Source: Sarcomyxa edulis (lineage: Eukaryota > Basidiomycota > Agaricomycetes > Agaricales > Mycenaceae). Taken from it: a stretch of 64,000 nt of DNA. The stretch covers positions 124,001 through 188,000 of the forward strand of contig QUOL01000001.1 of the NCBI GenBank assembly GCA_009761415.1, in the 5' to 3' direction. A model generated the notes under the pieces. It made no database searches. It had not been told where the DNA came from and was given only the letters and a program-made list of their open reading frames with translations. Each line of letters begins with the position of its first letter. Position 1 is the first letter of the stretch. A program made the position numbers and the translations under genes. Positions 23,311 through 34,898 of this stretch are shown here, piece by piece.

Positions 23311-25902
23311 TCAAACTTTCTCCGGAATCATTTTGATGATCGAAGGCTGAGGAGGGGGCAATTGGAAAGATTTGCAATAGTCCCTATCTTTCTTCGGCGG
23401 ACGGATGCGATGCCTGAAAACTTGGGTCAGAATAGATCAGAGCGGAAATGAAGAGGGTGACGTACATGTCGGTGCAATGCCTTTTTATGTAATACAATGA
23501 TGTAGTTGAGCCCCCAGTCCAGGAGCCGCGGCAATGAACGCACATCCAATCATCGTCTTCTGCCCCAGAACGAGACGATTCCTTTTTCGCCGAAAGTCTG
23601 GCCTGATTTTCATCGTTCTCGGAGATTCTTTGCCATTGTACATTGGCATCTCCAAAATGCGTCTTCAGACAATGATATACCTATAATGTCGTAAAGTTGA
23701 GCTTACGAAGGCAGGTGGAGTGGTAATGAAGCTTACCGCTTGTCTCCATGTTCTAATTTCCATAGACCTTTCCCCGTCGGGTTTGTGCTTGAAACTACAC
23801 CTAAGGCACACGACCCTAGCATCGAGCTTATCCATATCCTCGACCGTCGCTTCCTCTGGATTCAACCCACACGCTGCAACAACTTTTTTCGCGACCCGCG
23901 ATGCCTTTCGGTCAAAGACCAGGCCTGTCGACGACCATGGCTTTCGTTTGAAACCTTCCTTGAATTTATAGGATGACAGTCTCAGAAGTGGATCGGTAAT
24001 ACGAGCTGCGACGGCGAAATCCTTGACAGGTCCCTTGTGAGTCTCCGCCTTTTCAATCCAGTTACAGCCATGATGAAGAAACTCGGGGTACCACATGCAA
24101 AGGTGCGGTTTCGGTGTATAGTGTTCATACTTCTCGTGGATTTGGCTCGCCTCGGGGCAACTGAAAATGCTGACGGCAAGCTTGAGTCTTTTCATATGAT
24201 AGTCGTAGTTCTCGACGTCGATGGGGGTCATGTCGTCGTCAATTTTGTTCCGAGTGATGAGGTCCTGCATGTTTGTTCGGCGCCATTCTTCCACCAGTTC
24301 TGGAAGTCGAGCAATGATATCTTTGAAACTAGAAGCATTGACCACAACATCCAGGGGAGAATCTATGATCTCTTTGACGTTCTCCCACAGGAGAAAGTCG
24401 GCTACTGTTGGGAGTATGCCCGTGGTGCATATCCCGGTCATGTCCCTTATTATGAGTTTCATAGCGGTGACTCGACGGTCCGTGACAATTTTGTGATTGT
24501 CTTGCGTAGAGCGCAATACCTTCATGTCCTCCATGTACTGCACCATCCGCTGTTCGATTGTTCGCCAACCTGATCAACGATCAGCTCGACAGACGACCAC
24601 AGTTTTCGAAAGAAGTGTCCACTTACTCCGATCTGTGATAGGCTTTGCCGCTTTGACAAGGGGATGCTCGTGGAACAAAGTTACGCGCATTATACGTGTT
24701 ATATCATCATGCTCCTCTTGACACTTGTCGAGTTCATCTTCATATCCCAAAGCAACGAGTTTATCAATGATGCTTCGGGAGTAACACGATAAGAATTTGA
24801 TCTATGCAAGACACGCAATCGCTGACTCACAATTCCTCCCGGTTTTCTATCTTTTTCTCGATGTCAAGAGCCCGAGCTTTCGCTAGGGAATCTGCCCAGC
24901 TTCTACATCGTTGCGCATGCTACCAATTCCCGATGTGAGTAGACGTACATTGAAAAGACGCGTTGCAAGATATCACCTTTCTGCGTTTATCCATCTGTTT
25001 TTGCCTCTTTATGGTGTAACTGTCCCAGTCGTCATACTCATTGTTTTCGTATGCGTTTATCCATCTGTTTTTGCCTCTTTATGGTGTAACTGTCCCAGTC
25101 GTCATACTCATTGTTTTCGTATGCTTTCGAGAATTCAGAGTGGTCGCTCTCTAGACAATATGAGTCCCCTGGACGCGTCATATAATTCTCCTCTATGATC
25201 ACAACAACCGTGAGATGGCAGCCGGTTCGTGCAAGGAAAGAGATACGAACCATCTAGCAGCTCCTGATAGCTGAACGGGACACAATAGTACATAGTATCT
25301 AGCACCATTTCGTCTGGAGGAAAGCATGTCTCCAGATAAAGGAAGCTTCAAATAAATGTTATTCATGTCATTCCATTCACAGTGGTGCTGTCACTTACCG
25401 ACCCTTGGCGCACTTCTTACAAAAACGAACACGAAGCATCCATTCTACATTCTGGTTAGTCTTTGCGAGACATATCTAGTCAAAGTAAATCAATGAACGT
25501 ACTCCAAGACGGTGGGAGTAGAACACGTACATCGCAGTGCGTATCAAAGGCTAGACTTATATACGCAGGGATGGTCATATCAGTCGGACACCCCGGAAAT
25601 CCAGGGACGTTCGAAATGGCACTCTTCCAGACAGACATGGATGATTTGTTCATCAGAACGCGCCGAAGGGATTTCGATGTGCGTGCCAGGTGTAGAATGT
25701 CGATGGGCAAGAGGAGTCGAAAAATCTGTGAAGCGCCTTCCTTGAGCCTGCAAATAGTTGTGTTCTTCATAAGACTAACCTCAAAAAGGATGTCCCAAGG
25801 CATCGAAGGTAAATTGGCTAATTTCCCTTTCAACTTCTTGGTATGGTTTGCCGCTTTGGTTTTGGCTTTCTTCGGCGTCCGTGAGACAACATCGTTCTGC
25901 AT
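23311..25902 (-). pseudogene. Zinc-motif F-box gene, copy A, disrupted by a 70-bp tandem duplication
   Basis: Exon-like blocks (minus): 25902-25780, 25725-25531, 25475-25399, 25345-25251, 25192-24977, 24919-24831, 24772-24627, 24569-23737, 23680-23466, 23413-23311. N-terminus is basic, then an F-box (LPSMPWDILFEIFRLLLPID), a Cys pair followed by RFCKKCAK, a charged coiled region, and a C-terminal WMCVHC/HC region. All blocks match copy B in length and phase except the fifth: it contains an exact 70-bp direct duplication (24983-25122). Because 70 is not a multiple of three the frame shifts and a TGA at 25040-25038 ends translation after ~230 codons; discounting 70 nt, phases agree to the normal stop at 23311. 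Either a recent null allele, a shorter F-box-only product, or an assembly error. Confidence 0.8.
24983..25122. repeat. Exact 70-bp tandem duplication inside F-box copy A
   Basis: Units 24983-25052 and 25053-25122 are identical base for base, each starting GCGTTTATCC and ending TTTTCGTAT. The match by period 70 extends from 24982 to 25124. The repeated part is coding (coiled-coil exon) in the intact paralogue arrangement. Confidence 0.97.
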
Positions 25903-26212
25903 TGGAAGATAGGATTTTCAGCACGAAAGCGAAAGCGGTCACTGGTGCCTCCAGAATGTTGTATTCACGGTTGTGACTTGGTTACTACGTCGAGAGTGAC
26001 ACCAGTAGAATTCACAAAAGTAAGGTTAAAGTTTGTGGAACAAAACACGAACTGTCACACCGTGACAAGCACGAGTGCTGCGCGTAGACGGTAGAGTTGC
26101 GTTAGAATGTTAGTTGTATCCTGCTGCTTGAATACATTCACACATATTCATGGCAATAGTCTAGGACGCACCGAACAGTCATAAAGTTTGAATCGAAATG
26201 GATAACACAGAA
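25903..26212. other. Spacer between F-box copies A and B
   Basis: 310 bases: promoter of copy A and 3' flank of copy B. Contains GTCACACCGTGACAA near 26,054, a short inverted repeat also seen upstream of copy B (GTCACACTGTGAC near 29,080), so it may be a shared promoter element. Confidence 0.5.
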
Positions 26213-28865
26213 TTACAAAAAGCCGCCAACTTTCTGCGGAATCATCTTGATCATCGACGGTTGAGGGACAGGGAATTGGTACGCTTTACAATAATCCACG
26301 TCTTCCTTTGGGTCTTCACCTGGATGCCTGCCATCCCTGTCAATGTCAGAATTCGAGAGTCAATGGAAAATTGACGCACTCGAGGGAACAATGCGATTCG
26401 ACGATAACTTTCGATGTGTAGACACTTTCTCCACGAGAGCCACGACAATGTACGCACGTCCAACCCGGACCCCGAGAATCAACCTCAGAACTGTTTTTTG
26501 CCTCCATCAATTTGGCTTTTCGCTCGTCATCCTTGGAGACTCTTTGCCATTGCACGTTTGCATCTCCAAAGTGTTTTTTTAAACAATGATTTACCTGTTT
26601 TTGTCAAATAAATCAGGATTGAAATCGAACAGATGAATGCCTAAGACAGATCTTACTGCATTTCGCCATGTCATGACGTTCATGAGTCTTTCTCCGTCGG
26701 GCTTATATCCGTAGGAGCACTTGAGGCATACAACTCTAGGATCTAGCTCATCCATCTCCAGTGCTGAAGCTTCCCTTGGATTCAAGCCGCATTCCTCAAC
26801 TATCCTTCTCGTAATCCGCGATGCCTTCCGATTGAATGTCAAACCTTCTGGCGACCACGGTTTTCGCACAAAACTTTGAGGAACATTGTTGTAGTAAGGC
26901 AGTTGCAGGAGTGGGTCGGTAGTATGATGCCTCAGAGCTGTATTTGTGGAGATATCCATGTAAAGAGCTTCCCGCTGTTCATGTCCAATCCAATTGCATC
27001 CATGGTGAAGAGATTCAGGGTACCACATGCAGGAAGGTGGTGATGGATAATCGTCGTGGATCTCACTTCTCTTGAGACAGTTAAAGACCGCGACGGCCAG
27101 CCTAATCTTGTTCATCTGGAAGTGGTATTCCCTGACGGTTGTCGTATCATCGTCTTCGAGAATGAAGTTAGTCCGATCGACCAAGTCCTCCATCTTCATA
27201 TGTCGCCACAATTCCACAAGTTCCGGAAGCCGGGAGATAATATGGTCGAACGAAGAATCGTCGAGGGCGACCTCTAAGGGAGCGTTCACGATTGCTTGAA
27301 CTTCAGCCCAAAGGAGAATATCTGGCGCCGCTGGAAGTATATCCATAGTGCATATTGAAGCCATAGTTTTGAGAATGACGTCCACAGCGCGAGAGCGGCG
27401 TTCTAAAATGATGAGGAGGGCAGCATGGTCCGCACGAAATTGCTTCGAGTCTTCAATAAATTTGACTATCTCTCCTTCAATCGATTTCCAAGCTAGTCAT
27501 AGATCGAGTCAATGTGCTTCAAGTGCTCGCATCATATAGATGATGCCTACCTCGGTTCGTAAGCAGTTTCGGGATTCTGACAAGTGGGTGATTGTCGAAA
27601 AAAGTGAAATCCGAAAACAATGTGAATTGATCCTCCTTTTGACGTTTGATCGCTTCAAGTTCATCCCCGTATCCTAAAGCAGTGAGCTTGTCGAATATGC
27701 TTTGGAGATGCTTGAGATGTTGATCTATCTGACCCATGAACACAGTCACTCACAATTGCTTTCGGATGTCTCTTCTCTGCTGAATATCGAGCTCTTCCAC
27801 CTTTGCTAAAGAATCCTCCCAGTCTTCACAGCGTCGCGCATGCTAGCCGATCTTCGTTTCAGTATCAAGGGACGAATCGTGAACGAAGAAAACCTACCTC
27901 TTGGCGTATGTCAACTTCTCTTTCTTTCTCTTCGCGGAACTGTTCAAACTGCTTTCTGCCACGTTCGCTTTCCAGTGATGCCTCGTGCTGGGTCATGAAT
28001 TCCTTGTAGTCTGACATCAGGGCATAAGCGTACGACCTCGGTGTCTCGATGCCTTCGAAATCACTGTCTGGTCCACCTTGAGAGTGAGACAGGATTCGTA
28101 AACCAGGGTATACTTGCCATCCGAGTCATCTAACATTTCTTCGACAATCGGGATAGAATGCCACATGTCTTCGACATCCATATGTACGAGGTCCAAAAGT
28201 TTGAAATCCAAAGCATTACAGAAGCTGTAGAGAGCCAGTATAAGGATACATGTCGGAATGATATGCATATTCATGACTTGATACGTACAGAACATCAGCG
28301 CACTGCTGACAGTAACGAACACGAAGTACCCAATCTATTTCCTTGACATTGTCTGCGAGGCAATTCTGTATGGGAGAATGATCAATGAAGTCGAAGAAAA
28401 TGAACAAGCGGATTTGAAGAACAGCACGAGCACATACATGACAATGTTTATCGAAGGCAAGATTGACAAACGCAGGAATAGACATATCCTCTGGGGCCTC
28501 CGGAAACCCAGGAACATTCGAAATAGTACTTTTCCAAACGAACATGGACGATCTGCTCATTAGAACACGTCGAAGTAGTTTCGTTGTACGCGACAGGTGC
28601 AGAATGTCGATCGGCAAAAGATGTCGGAAAATCTAGAAATCACGGCCAACAGATGTATATCTGCAACTCAGATGGGAAGCGATATGATACGGACCTCGAA
28701 TAAGATGTCCCATGGCATCGAGGGTAGCGCAGACAACTTTGCCATCGACTTGGTAGGATTTGTAGGTTCAGACCTCAGTTTTCTCCGTGTCGTATCGTCC
28801 TTCAGACCATCATGACCAGTTGAGCCTTCGTTTGGAGCATCGTCCGACATCGAGAGATCAGTCAT
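26213..28865 (-). CDS. Zinc-motif F-box protein, copy B (710 aa)
   Basis: Exons (minus): 28865-28695, 28632-28438, 28365-28289, 28224-28118, 28067-27898, 27842-27754, 27699-27551, 27492-26657, 26594-26380, 26336-26213. The fourth intron (28117-28068) is read as a 50-nt GC-AG intron, which alone keeps all later phases in step with copy A. F-box at ~45-80 (LPSMPWDILFEIFRHLLPID), then a Cys cluster (KHCHNCLADN...RYCQQCAD), a Glu/Arg/Lys-rich coiled coil (FEQFREEKEREVDIRQE), a long helical middle with MWYPESLHHGCNW, RVVCLKCSY, and a C-terminal HC...CVHC...HC set. As an F-box protein it should link a target to an SCF ubiquitin ligase through Skp1; the Cys/His sets may bind zinc and the target. Target unknown. 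The start at 28865 is the first in-frame ATG before the F-box. Confidence 0.8.
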
Positions 28866-29414
28866 TCGAGAATCGGATTCTGTAGGCTTGCTACAGATGA
28901 CAGATGAGGCCGATAGTGTAGTTGCCAAAAAGTTCTGACTTGGAGGAACGATTCAGAAGTTGAACGCTGAGAACAAGTACTGAGCGCTGAGCAGCGCTAC
29001 TATAAGTATAAGTATTAGCTAGCATTATGAGAGTTTGAGTTTGAGGAAATTTGACGCCGAAAGCCTGAGAACGCGAACTGTCACACTGTGACCAAAAAAC
29101 CCGGGGCAAATTTGTTAGACTCGTCACTCGTACTCATAATACCCATCCTGTAGACGACTATGTAGAGTGGCAATCTGTCGTAGACAACTGTAGCTTACTC
29201 CTAGTAGACATGTCGGTTGCAGGTCTACAAATTTGCCACCAATGGACCAAGGACCGCAGCTGCGACTCGAACAGGCACTACTTCAGGTTTGCTCTCAGAA
29301 GAAGATCGTGTTTGCAGCGCAGCATCGAAGGTAAAACTCCAGAATATATAACTCATTGCTAGTAACTGCGCCGCGGCGGTCCCAAAGACTCTGCAATCAG
29401 CAACCGACCAATCA
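28866..29414. other. Spacer upstream of F-box copy B
   Basis: Contains the inverted repeat GTCACACTGTGAC near 29,080, like the one upstream of copy A. No gene. Confidence 0.45.
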
Positions 29415-30327
29415 TCAGAGAAGACCACCAAGTGTATACCTAAAGCACCGACGGCGAGTAGCAGTGATTGGGTACAAGTAAGTACGCGTCGAAAAAAACA
29501 CAAAAAGTACCAGACTCACGTAACAGGTATCCCCGTCTGCGAAATCCCAGGAATCGTCAACGCCACATCGATTCCCAACACACTCACTTCCAACGTCACC
29601 GAAATTAGATCTATCGTCGATGAGGGAAGTAGAGTGAGCAGTGTAGCGACGCCTTCCGCTAATAAAACGTTATCGAATGTCGCGGAGACGCCGGTTCCTA
29701 GGGCGTCGATCGTGAACTCGACGTCGGAGGTGCCGAAGGGGAAGGTTTGGTCGAATGTTATGTATACAATACCTGGGGAGAATATCAGTTTAAATTCTAG
29801 ATTTCAAGATCCGAGAGAAGGTGACGAGAATGGAACTAACCATCAAGACCGGCGGTACACGAGACCCGAGCGATGGTGAGATCCAAAGGAAGAGGGTTCT
29901 CCACTACGATGCAGTGTTAAGAATGAATGAGACCATTATCACAAGCGGACCTGAACATACCGCCAAAGCTACCCCTACAAGAGAAAGAACAACGTTGTCA
30001 ATGCCAATATGCTTCGATTGTGGCAAAAGTTGATGTATACGTACGACATGACTCCCGTAAGCAGCGTCTCCGCCTAAGCGTCATAAACTACTGAGTACTA
30101 GCCCACCTTGTGAGCACGTAAGTACTCACCGTAAGGAAGAACGTCACTTCAGTGATGATCCCCGGGTTCAACAGGTTCGTGATATCTCCAATCGAAATCG
30201 CCGCTGAACGATTCGAAATCGAGTTGGAACTATCGATCACTGTGGGACTCGGAATGGCCAGCGCAGTCTGGAAGGAGGAAAACAAGAGGCCAAAGACAGC
30301 ATAGAGGAGGGAAGTGGAGGATCGCAT
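29415..30327 (-). CDS. Small secreted protein with micro-exons, copy 2 (191 aa)
   Basis: Exons (minus): 30327-30130, 30067-30045 (23 nt), 29974-29961 (14 nt), 29903-29841, 29772-29520, 29439-29415. Same exon pattern as the copy at 21,006-21,865, with both micro-exons and the same split codons. Signal peptide (LLYAVFGLLFSSFQTALA), then SIGDITNLLNPGIITEVTFF, core ENPLPLDLTIARV...TAGLDGIVYITFDQTF, and C-terminus VTYTLGGLL. Identity to copy 1 is moderate in the core and low elsewhere, so the duplication is old. The pair brackets the tandem F-box genes and the LysM gene. Secreted, function unknown; a beta-rich LEA-like fold is possible. Confidence 0.8.
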
Positions 30328-31507
30328 CGTCTTTGCTATCTTTCCCGAGAGAGAGCTTGAAGCTTGAAGTCCCGTTAGAAGACAAACATCCGTCCGATGG
30401 CTTTAAGTATGCTGGCAGAGGGGAAGGGCTAGATGGGAACCTTCATGACGTATCCCATGCTAGGACATTTGTTCCTGATCGTTGACAGTGCCCAGTGCCA
30501 GTGCCAGTGCCAGTGAGCCAATACCGTTGAGTCTTGGAGTCCCGGAAAAGGGTAGTAACATACTTGAGCATCGGCACATCTACTGTAACTTCCAGAATCT
30601 TTGAGTGCGGCGTGAGATCAAGCGCATGATTGGTTAGGCACCACCCCATAGCTGTCAAATGATAGGTTCCGAGGCTTTTGAGGATGAGCTGACTTTTTTG
30701 CAGATGATGATACAAAAAGCAAATATGTCAAGGAAAAACAGCTTGATAGGAACGAACGCACAACGAGACGGGAGCAAGTCGCAGCAATCGAGCAAGATCC
30801 CGCCAGAATGTACGTCCAGCCCATAATGAAGAGATTATGTTCCGAGAAGGAAGCACGGAGTCGCAAGTGAAGAGGTGTGAAGAGAAGTCCAGAACCAAGT
30901 TTGGCAAATTCGGCTACAGTGAGTTTGTAGTTCCTCCGAGTCCGTTGGCTTGTCCGACGGATGCTCTTTGTTTTTGAAGTTGTTCAGGCCGACCATCGTA
31001 CAAGATATCGGTCTAGGGCGCTTGAAGGGGTTATATTGTCGTAGATGACGAGGTGGAGGCGGAGGTGGACTTTTCGTCGCGGTCACATTCTGTTGACATG
31101 TACATATCCTATTATGCGACAAGACTCGACATCGTACCACCAGAAGCCCAAATGATGTACCACTGAGAAGAGGGAGGCGGCTAGGGACTCGAGTTTTGCA
31201 TGAGTGGTACAGATGGTAGAGGAAGCAAAAAAATATGGGACGGGAGCAGGTGCACTTCAAACGCACGAACCTTCTGCCTAAAAGGCAAAGAGATCACTTG
31301 AAGACTAATACTCAAAAAAGGGGATATATCCAATGGATTAGGTACAACATGTAATATAACATGAAATACAAGGTGAAAGCACAAAGAGAACAAGTCGACG
31401 AAGGTATAGTAGTGTAGCAAACGACAGTCTCAGTCAGGAACCAAACCAAGAGAAAAGGGGACAGATACAGCAAACACTACGATGGGTGTGGGATGCAGAT
31501 CTGCTTT
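30328..31507. other. Spacer with CAGTGC microrepeat
   Basis: 1.2 kb between two minus-strand genes. Holds a short (CAGTGC)n-like run at about 30,485-30,515. Frames here (for example 30835-31266, -) show no domain. Rest likely promoter of the secreted gene and 3' region of the MARVEL gene. Confidence 0.45.
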
Positions 31508-32361
31508 TTAAACAGTCTGAGTGGTGTTGGGACCACCAACGTGGTGGTTGTCATCGACGAGGCTTCCGCGGTAGCCGTTTCCGTTGCGGGAAGAGGCGAT
31601 GGCTCGAGCGATAACGATAGCGAGGATCACGGTGAGGAGAATGCTATGAAGATGAGAACAGTCAGCCTCATTTGCCTAAGATTGTCAGGAACGATGGGAC
31701 GTACAACTCGATCCAAGCGAAGGCCTCAAGGGCGTCTAACTGATGGCAGTACACGAATGAGCGGTTGGCACTACGAAAAGCAAATGGAGGAGTGAGTACG
31801 GTGCGTCATAGGAGTAGACATAGGGGTGAGAAAGGAGAACGCACCTGCAGTTCAGTCCACCACCAAGCATCTCAGTGACAGCAGCCGCGCCTGCCGTCCA
31901 CATGATCCAGGTAAGGGTCAAGCTGTGAGTAGGAAATCAGCACTGCAAACGGAGGGCATGAAGTAGAAGAGAAGATGACGCACAAGACGAGATGGGAGGC
32001 AATGCTACTGAAGAACGACTTGCTCGCCCGCCAGAACATGACGGCATAGATAGGAGTCAAGAGGATTGTCCAGAGGGAGATGAAGAGCACGTAGCGGACA
32101 CGGTCACGCTCCGTGAGGCTGTTGTAGTTGTGGTGGCTATTGAAACGGCCAACTAACCACGCTGCAAGGGCCATCTAGCAGAAGAAGGTCAGCTAGAGCT
32201 CGTTCGGATGAAGGACTTTGATGGTACTTCTATGACGGCGAAAATCCAGATCAAAGTGAACACGACTGTAGATGGGGGTCAGTGGTGCATAAATCAGGAT
32301 TGTGGGTGATGAACGTACTGGGGTGGCCACGACGAACATGGTTATCAACACGAGCTCCCAT
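31508..32361 (-). CDS. MARVEL-type four-helix membrane protein, copy 1 (183 aa)
   Basis: Exons (minus): 32361-32319, 32265-32228, 32174-31984, 31922-31845, 31770-31705, 31643-31508. N-terminus MGARVDNHVRRGHP is short and basic, followed by four hydrophobic segments: IVFTLIWIFAVIEMALAAWLV, the segment after TERDRVRYV, the TLTWIMWTAGAAAV segment, and ILLTVILAIVIARAIA. The loop motif FNSHHNYNSLTERDRVRYV and the helix motif TWIMWTA..A.VTEMLGGGLNC are shared with copy 2. This matches fungal MARVEL proteins (Nce102-like topology), found in plasma-membrane or vesicle microdomains. Head-to-head with copy 2 (33,171). Confidence 0.85.
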
Positions 32362-32516
32362 TGTAGTAGATTTTCTGGTTGGGAATATGGGATGTGTGAT
32401 GGGAAAAGCCAAGAAGTGAAAGAGGAGGATGACCAGAATTGAGTTGTACTTATACGCCAACCGGAAGTTTGACCGGAAGTCTTACATTCGGGGGCATCGG
32501 GCGGGAAGTAACGCCG

Positions 32517-32524
32517 TGACGTCA
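32517..32524. promoter_or_regulatory. ATF/CREB palindrome upstream of MARVEL copy 1
   Basis: Perfect TGACGTCA, 156 bases upstream of the ATG at 32361 (minus). The bZIP factors of the ATF/CREB type bind this site. A second perfect copy sits at a similar distance from the divergent paralogue. Confidence 0.6.
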
Positions 32525-33035
32525 TAGACCAGAGTACAACCCCTAGGCCGGATCCTAATTCACAGGAGATCCATGCATAGAAATAGCAGCACAGGACCAT
32601 AGGAGAAAACAGAGGCGTCAAAGTCGAGCACAGGAATAGCAGCATAGCAGCATAGGAGACATGAGAGCGTGAATGTCTCGGAAGTAATCGCAATGAATAC
32701 ATGCAATTCAATTTACGACCAAAAAAGGCGCGACGGGCGCGGTGTCTTCAAGGCCATCAGCATTAGGTCGCATGCGCCGATGCAGATAGATTGTTGAATT
32801 TTTGTTGAGGATGACCGCAGAAAGACGAAAGACCACGACGAGAATGGCCAGACGCGTCAGTTTGGCCCCGAAAGACGTCGCGATACGATGATAGACGACG
32901 TCGACAGTGTTGGTGTGGAGAGAGAATGATGGAAGCAAAAGACAAAAGAGGCTTGAGGAGGCCAGGCTGTCGTCGTCGTCGTCTGCTGCGTCGACAATAA
33001 AAAACTGGAAAAAACTGCCGATTATTCGAGTAGGA

Positions 33036-33043
33036 TGACGTCA
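33036..33043. promoter_or_regulatory. ATF/CREB palindrome upstream of MARVEL copy 2
   Basis: Perfect TGACGTCA, 128 bases before the ATG at 33171 (plus). Mirrors the site at 32517-32524. Confidence 0.6.
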
Positions 33044-33170
33044 AAAACAAGGCGCGGTTGGGGAATTTCGAATAAAAACATTTCGAACCAACTTCGAAGC
33101 GACAACCTCTCTTGTTCTCCTCCCACAACACCCATTCACGACAAATCCACTCACGACTCTAGCAATCGCA

Positions 33171-34004
33171 ATGGGCATTCGTCTCGATTCTCATGTTCGT
33201 CGGGGTCATCCCAGTGAGCAGCCAGACATATCCAATTTCACTCTCGTACTAATGATATCGTACCAGTTGTATTCGGACTGTTGATCCTCTTCGGAATCAT
33301 CGAGGTATGTCTTTGTCTTCTGGGGATATCCGTCAAACATCCTTACCACTACTATCCCCACCCAGCTCGCCCTCTCCGCGTGGCTAGTCTCACGCTTTAA
33401 CGCTCACCACAACTACAACAACGTGTCTGAACGCGATCGCGTTCGTTTCGTCCTATTCTCTTGCGTCTGGACCATCCTATTATCGTTCTTCTATGCCGCA
33501 CTATTCTGGCATTCAAGTACTGGATCCATCCTGACGAGTGTCGCTTCACATTTGGTTTTGTGAGTTTGTGTCTCGTTTTCGAAATGTCTGCGCTTGGGAC
33601 GTGCACAGTGACACGGGCCTCGTCCTCTTACTAGCCTGTTCTTTACATGGATCATGTGGACTGCGGCTGCGGCCTCGGTCACTGAGATGCTCGGTGGTGG
33701 TCTGAATTGCAAGTACGTACTTCCGCAGCTAGATTCCCCCATTCATGCATGCTTATCCTAGTTTGTGAATTTCAACAGAACGCAAGGCGTCTTCGTCTAC
33801 TGCAATCAACTCAACGCACTCGAAGGATTTGCTTGGGTGCAATGGTACGAATGAATCAACTTTATCATCCTTATCGATCTGACCTTCTCTCCCCTTCATT
33901 TGTGCAGGATCCTCGTCACTTTCGCAATAGTAGTCGTGATCATCCGTGGAATATCATCTGCACGGCGCGGAGACGGATACCGAGGCTCTCTCGTCAACGC
34001 CTAA
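33171..34004 (+). CDS. MARVEL-type four-helix membrane protein, copy 2 (171 aa)
   Basis: Exons 33171-33213, 33267-33304, 33366-33559, 33635-33712, 33779-33844, 33908-34004. Exon 1, 2, 4 and 5 lengths (43, 38, 78, 66 nt) and all split codons equal those of copy 1, so the pair arose by inverted duplication. N-terminus MGIRLDSHVRRGHP, loop FNAHHNYNNVSERDRVRFV, helix motif TWIMWTAAAASVTEMLGGGL, and last helix ILVTFAIVVVIIRGIS ending RGSLVNA. Copy 2 lacks the 12-residue tail of copy 1. Membrane organiser by family; exact role unknown. Confidence 0.87.
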
Positions 34005-34898
34005 AACACTCTCACACACACCTACACTTACGACGCGTACACGGCCCTCAAAACACGAAAGAAACGCCTCAACCTGACGCACACCGGTGGTGCATGACCA
34101 CATTCTACTCCCATCTGATTTCTCCTCTCCCTCTGTTGTTCTTGTTGTTCTACCATATCACGCTGTCGTCGGTTTCTGAGGACTTCCGGAGTTTTGCTCT
34201 TCGCAATCAATCCACTTTCACGTCTTCTTGCTAATATCTATTTCTCACGACACTATTCTCTGTTATTTATTATCGCTTTTCTCTTGCGTCACGAATACCT
34301 GGAGGGGATCTGGTCTTATTGCTACATGTTTACGCTCACGTCTTTTTTGCATACTCAATCTATCGTACTTTTGAGCACGTATATTTTTTGAGAGACTGGC
34401 ATGCTACATTCGGCTCTAAGTCGGTACGATGTTTACTACCAGCACATCAGTAACCCGAAGGTATGTACATTTCATGCATCTGTGATGATGTTACCACTGT
34501 TCTGACGATCTCCCCTCCCCCTCCCCCACAAGACGAATAACAAATGGGTAATTTCTCCAATTCCGATCATGATCAGACCATATTTCATCGTGTCAGGTCA
34601 ATGGCTGTCCAGAACTTTCAATACGCCACATGCTCGAAGAGACCCCGGTGCTCACCAGTGTAAGTGCGCTTACGAACTGAATACTATCCCAGGTCCGACG
34701 AGAACGACTTTATGATGATATCGGGTGCTTGGGCGCTCGACATCTGACTCAAGAACTCCGTCCGAGTTTAGTCGGGGGGTGCTTCTTGGAAGTGATCAAC
34801 TTCTGGAGATCGTAGCAAGTGACTTTGCTTCTCTGCGTTCGAGATGTTCCTAACATTTTCTGTAGAGAAAGCTTTCGGTGTGGATCCCCAAGGAGATC
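34005..34898. other. Intergenic, 3' flank and promoter
   Basis: T/C-rich 3' flank of MARVEL copy 2, then the upstream region of the F-box/LRR-type gene. No gene seen. Confidence 0.4.

Noticed and set aside
28017..28076. Extension of F-box copy B exon 4 through VDQTVISKAS to a stop
   Set aside because: The GC-AG intron 28117-28068 restores the frame that continues with the coiled-coil exon, in step with copy A.
30485..30515. CAGTGC microrepeat as a possible CRISPR-like or regulatory array
   Set aside because: Too short, no spacers, and the organism is a eukaryote; a simple microsatellite.
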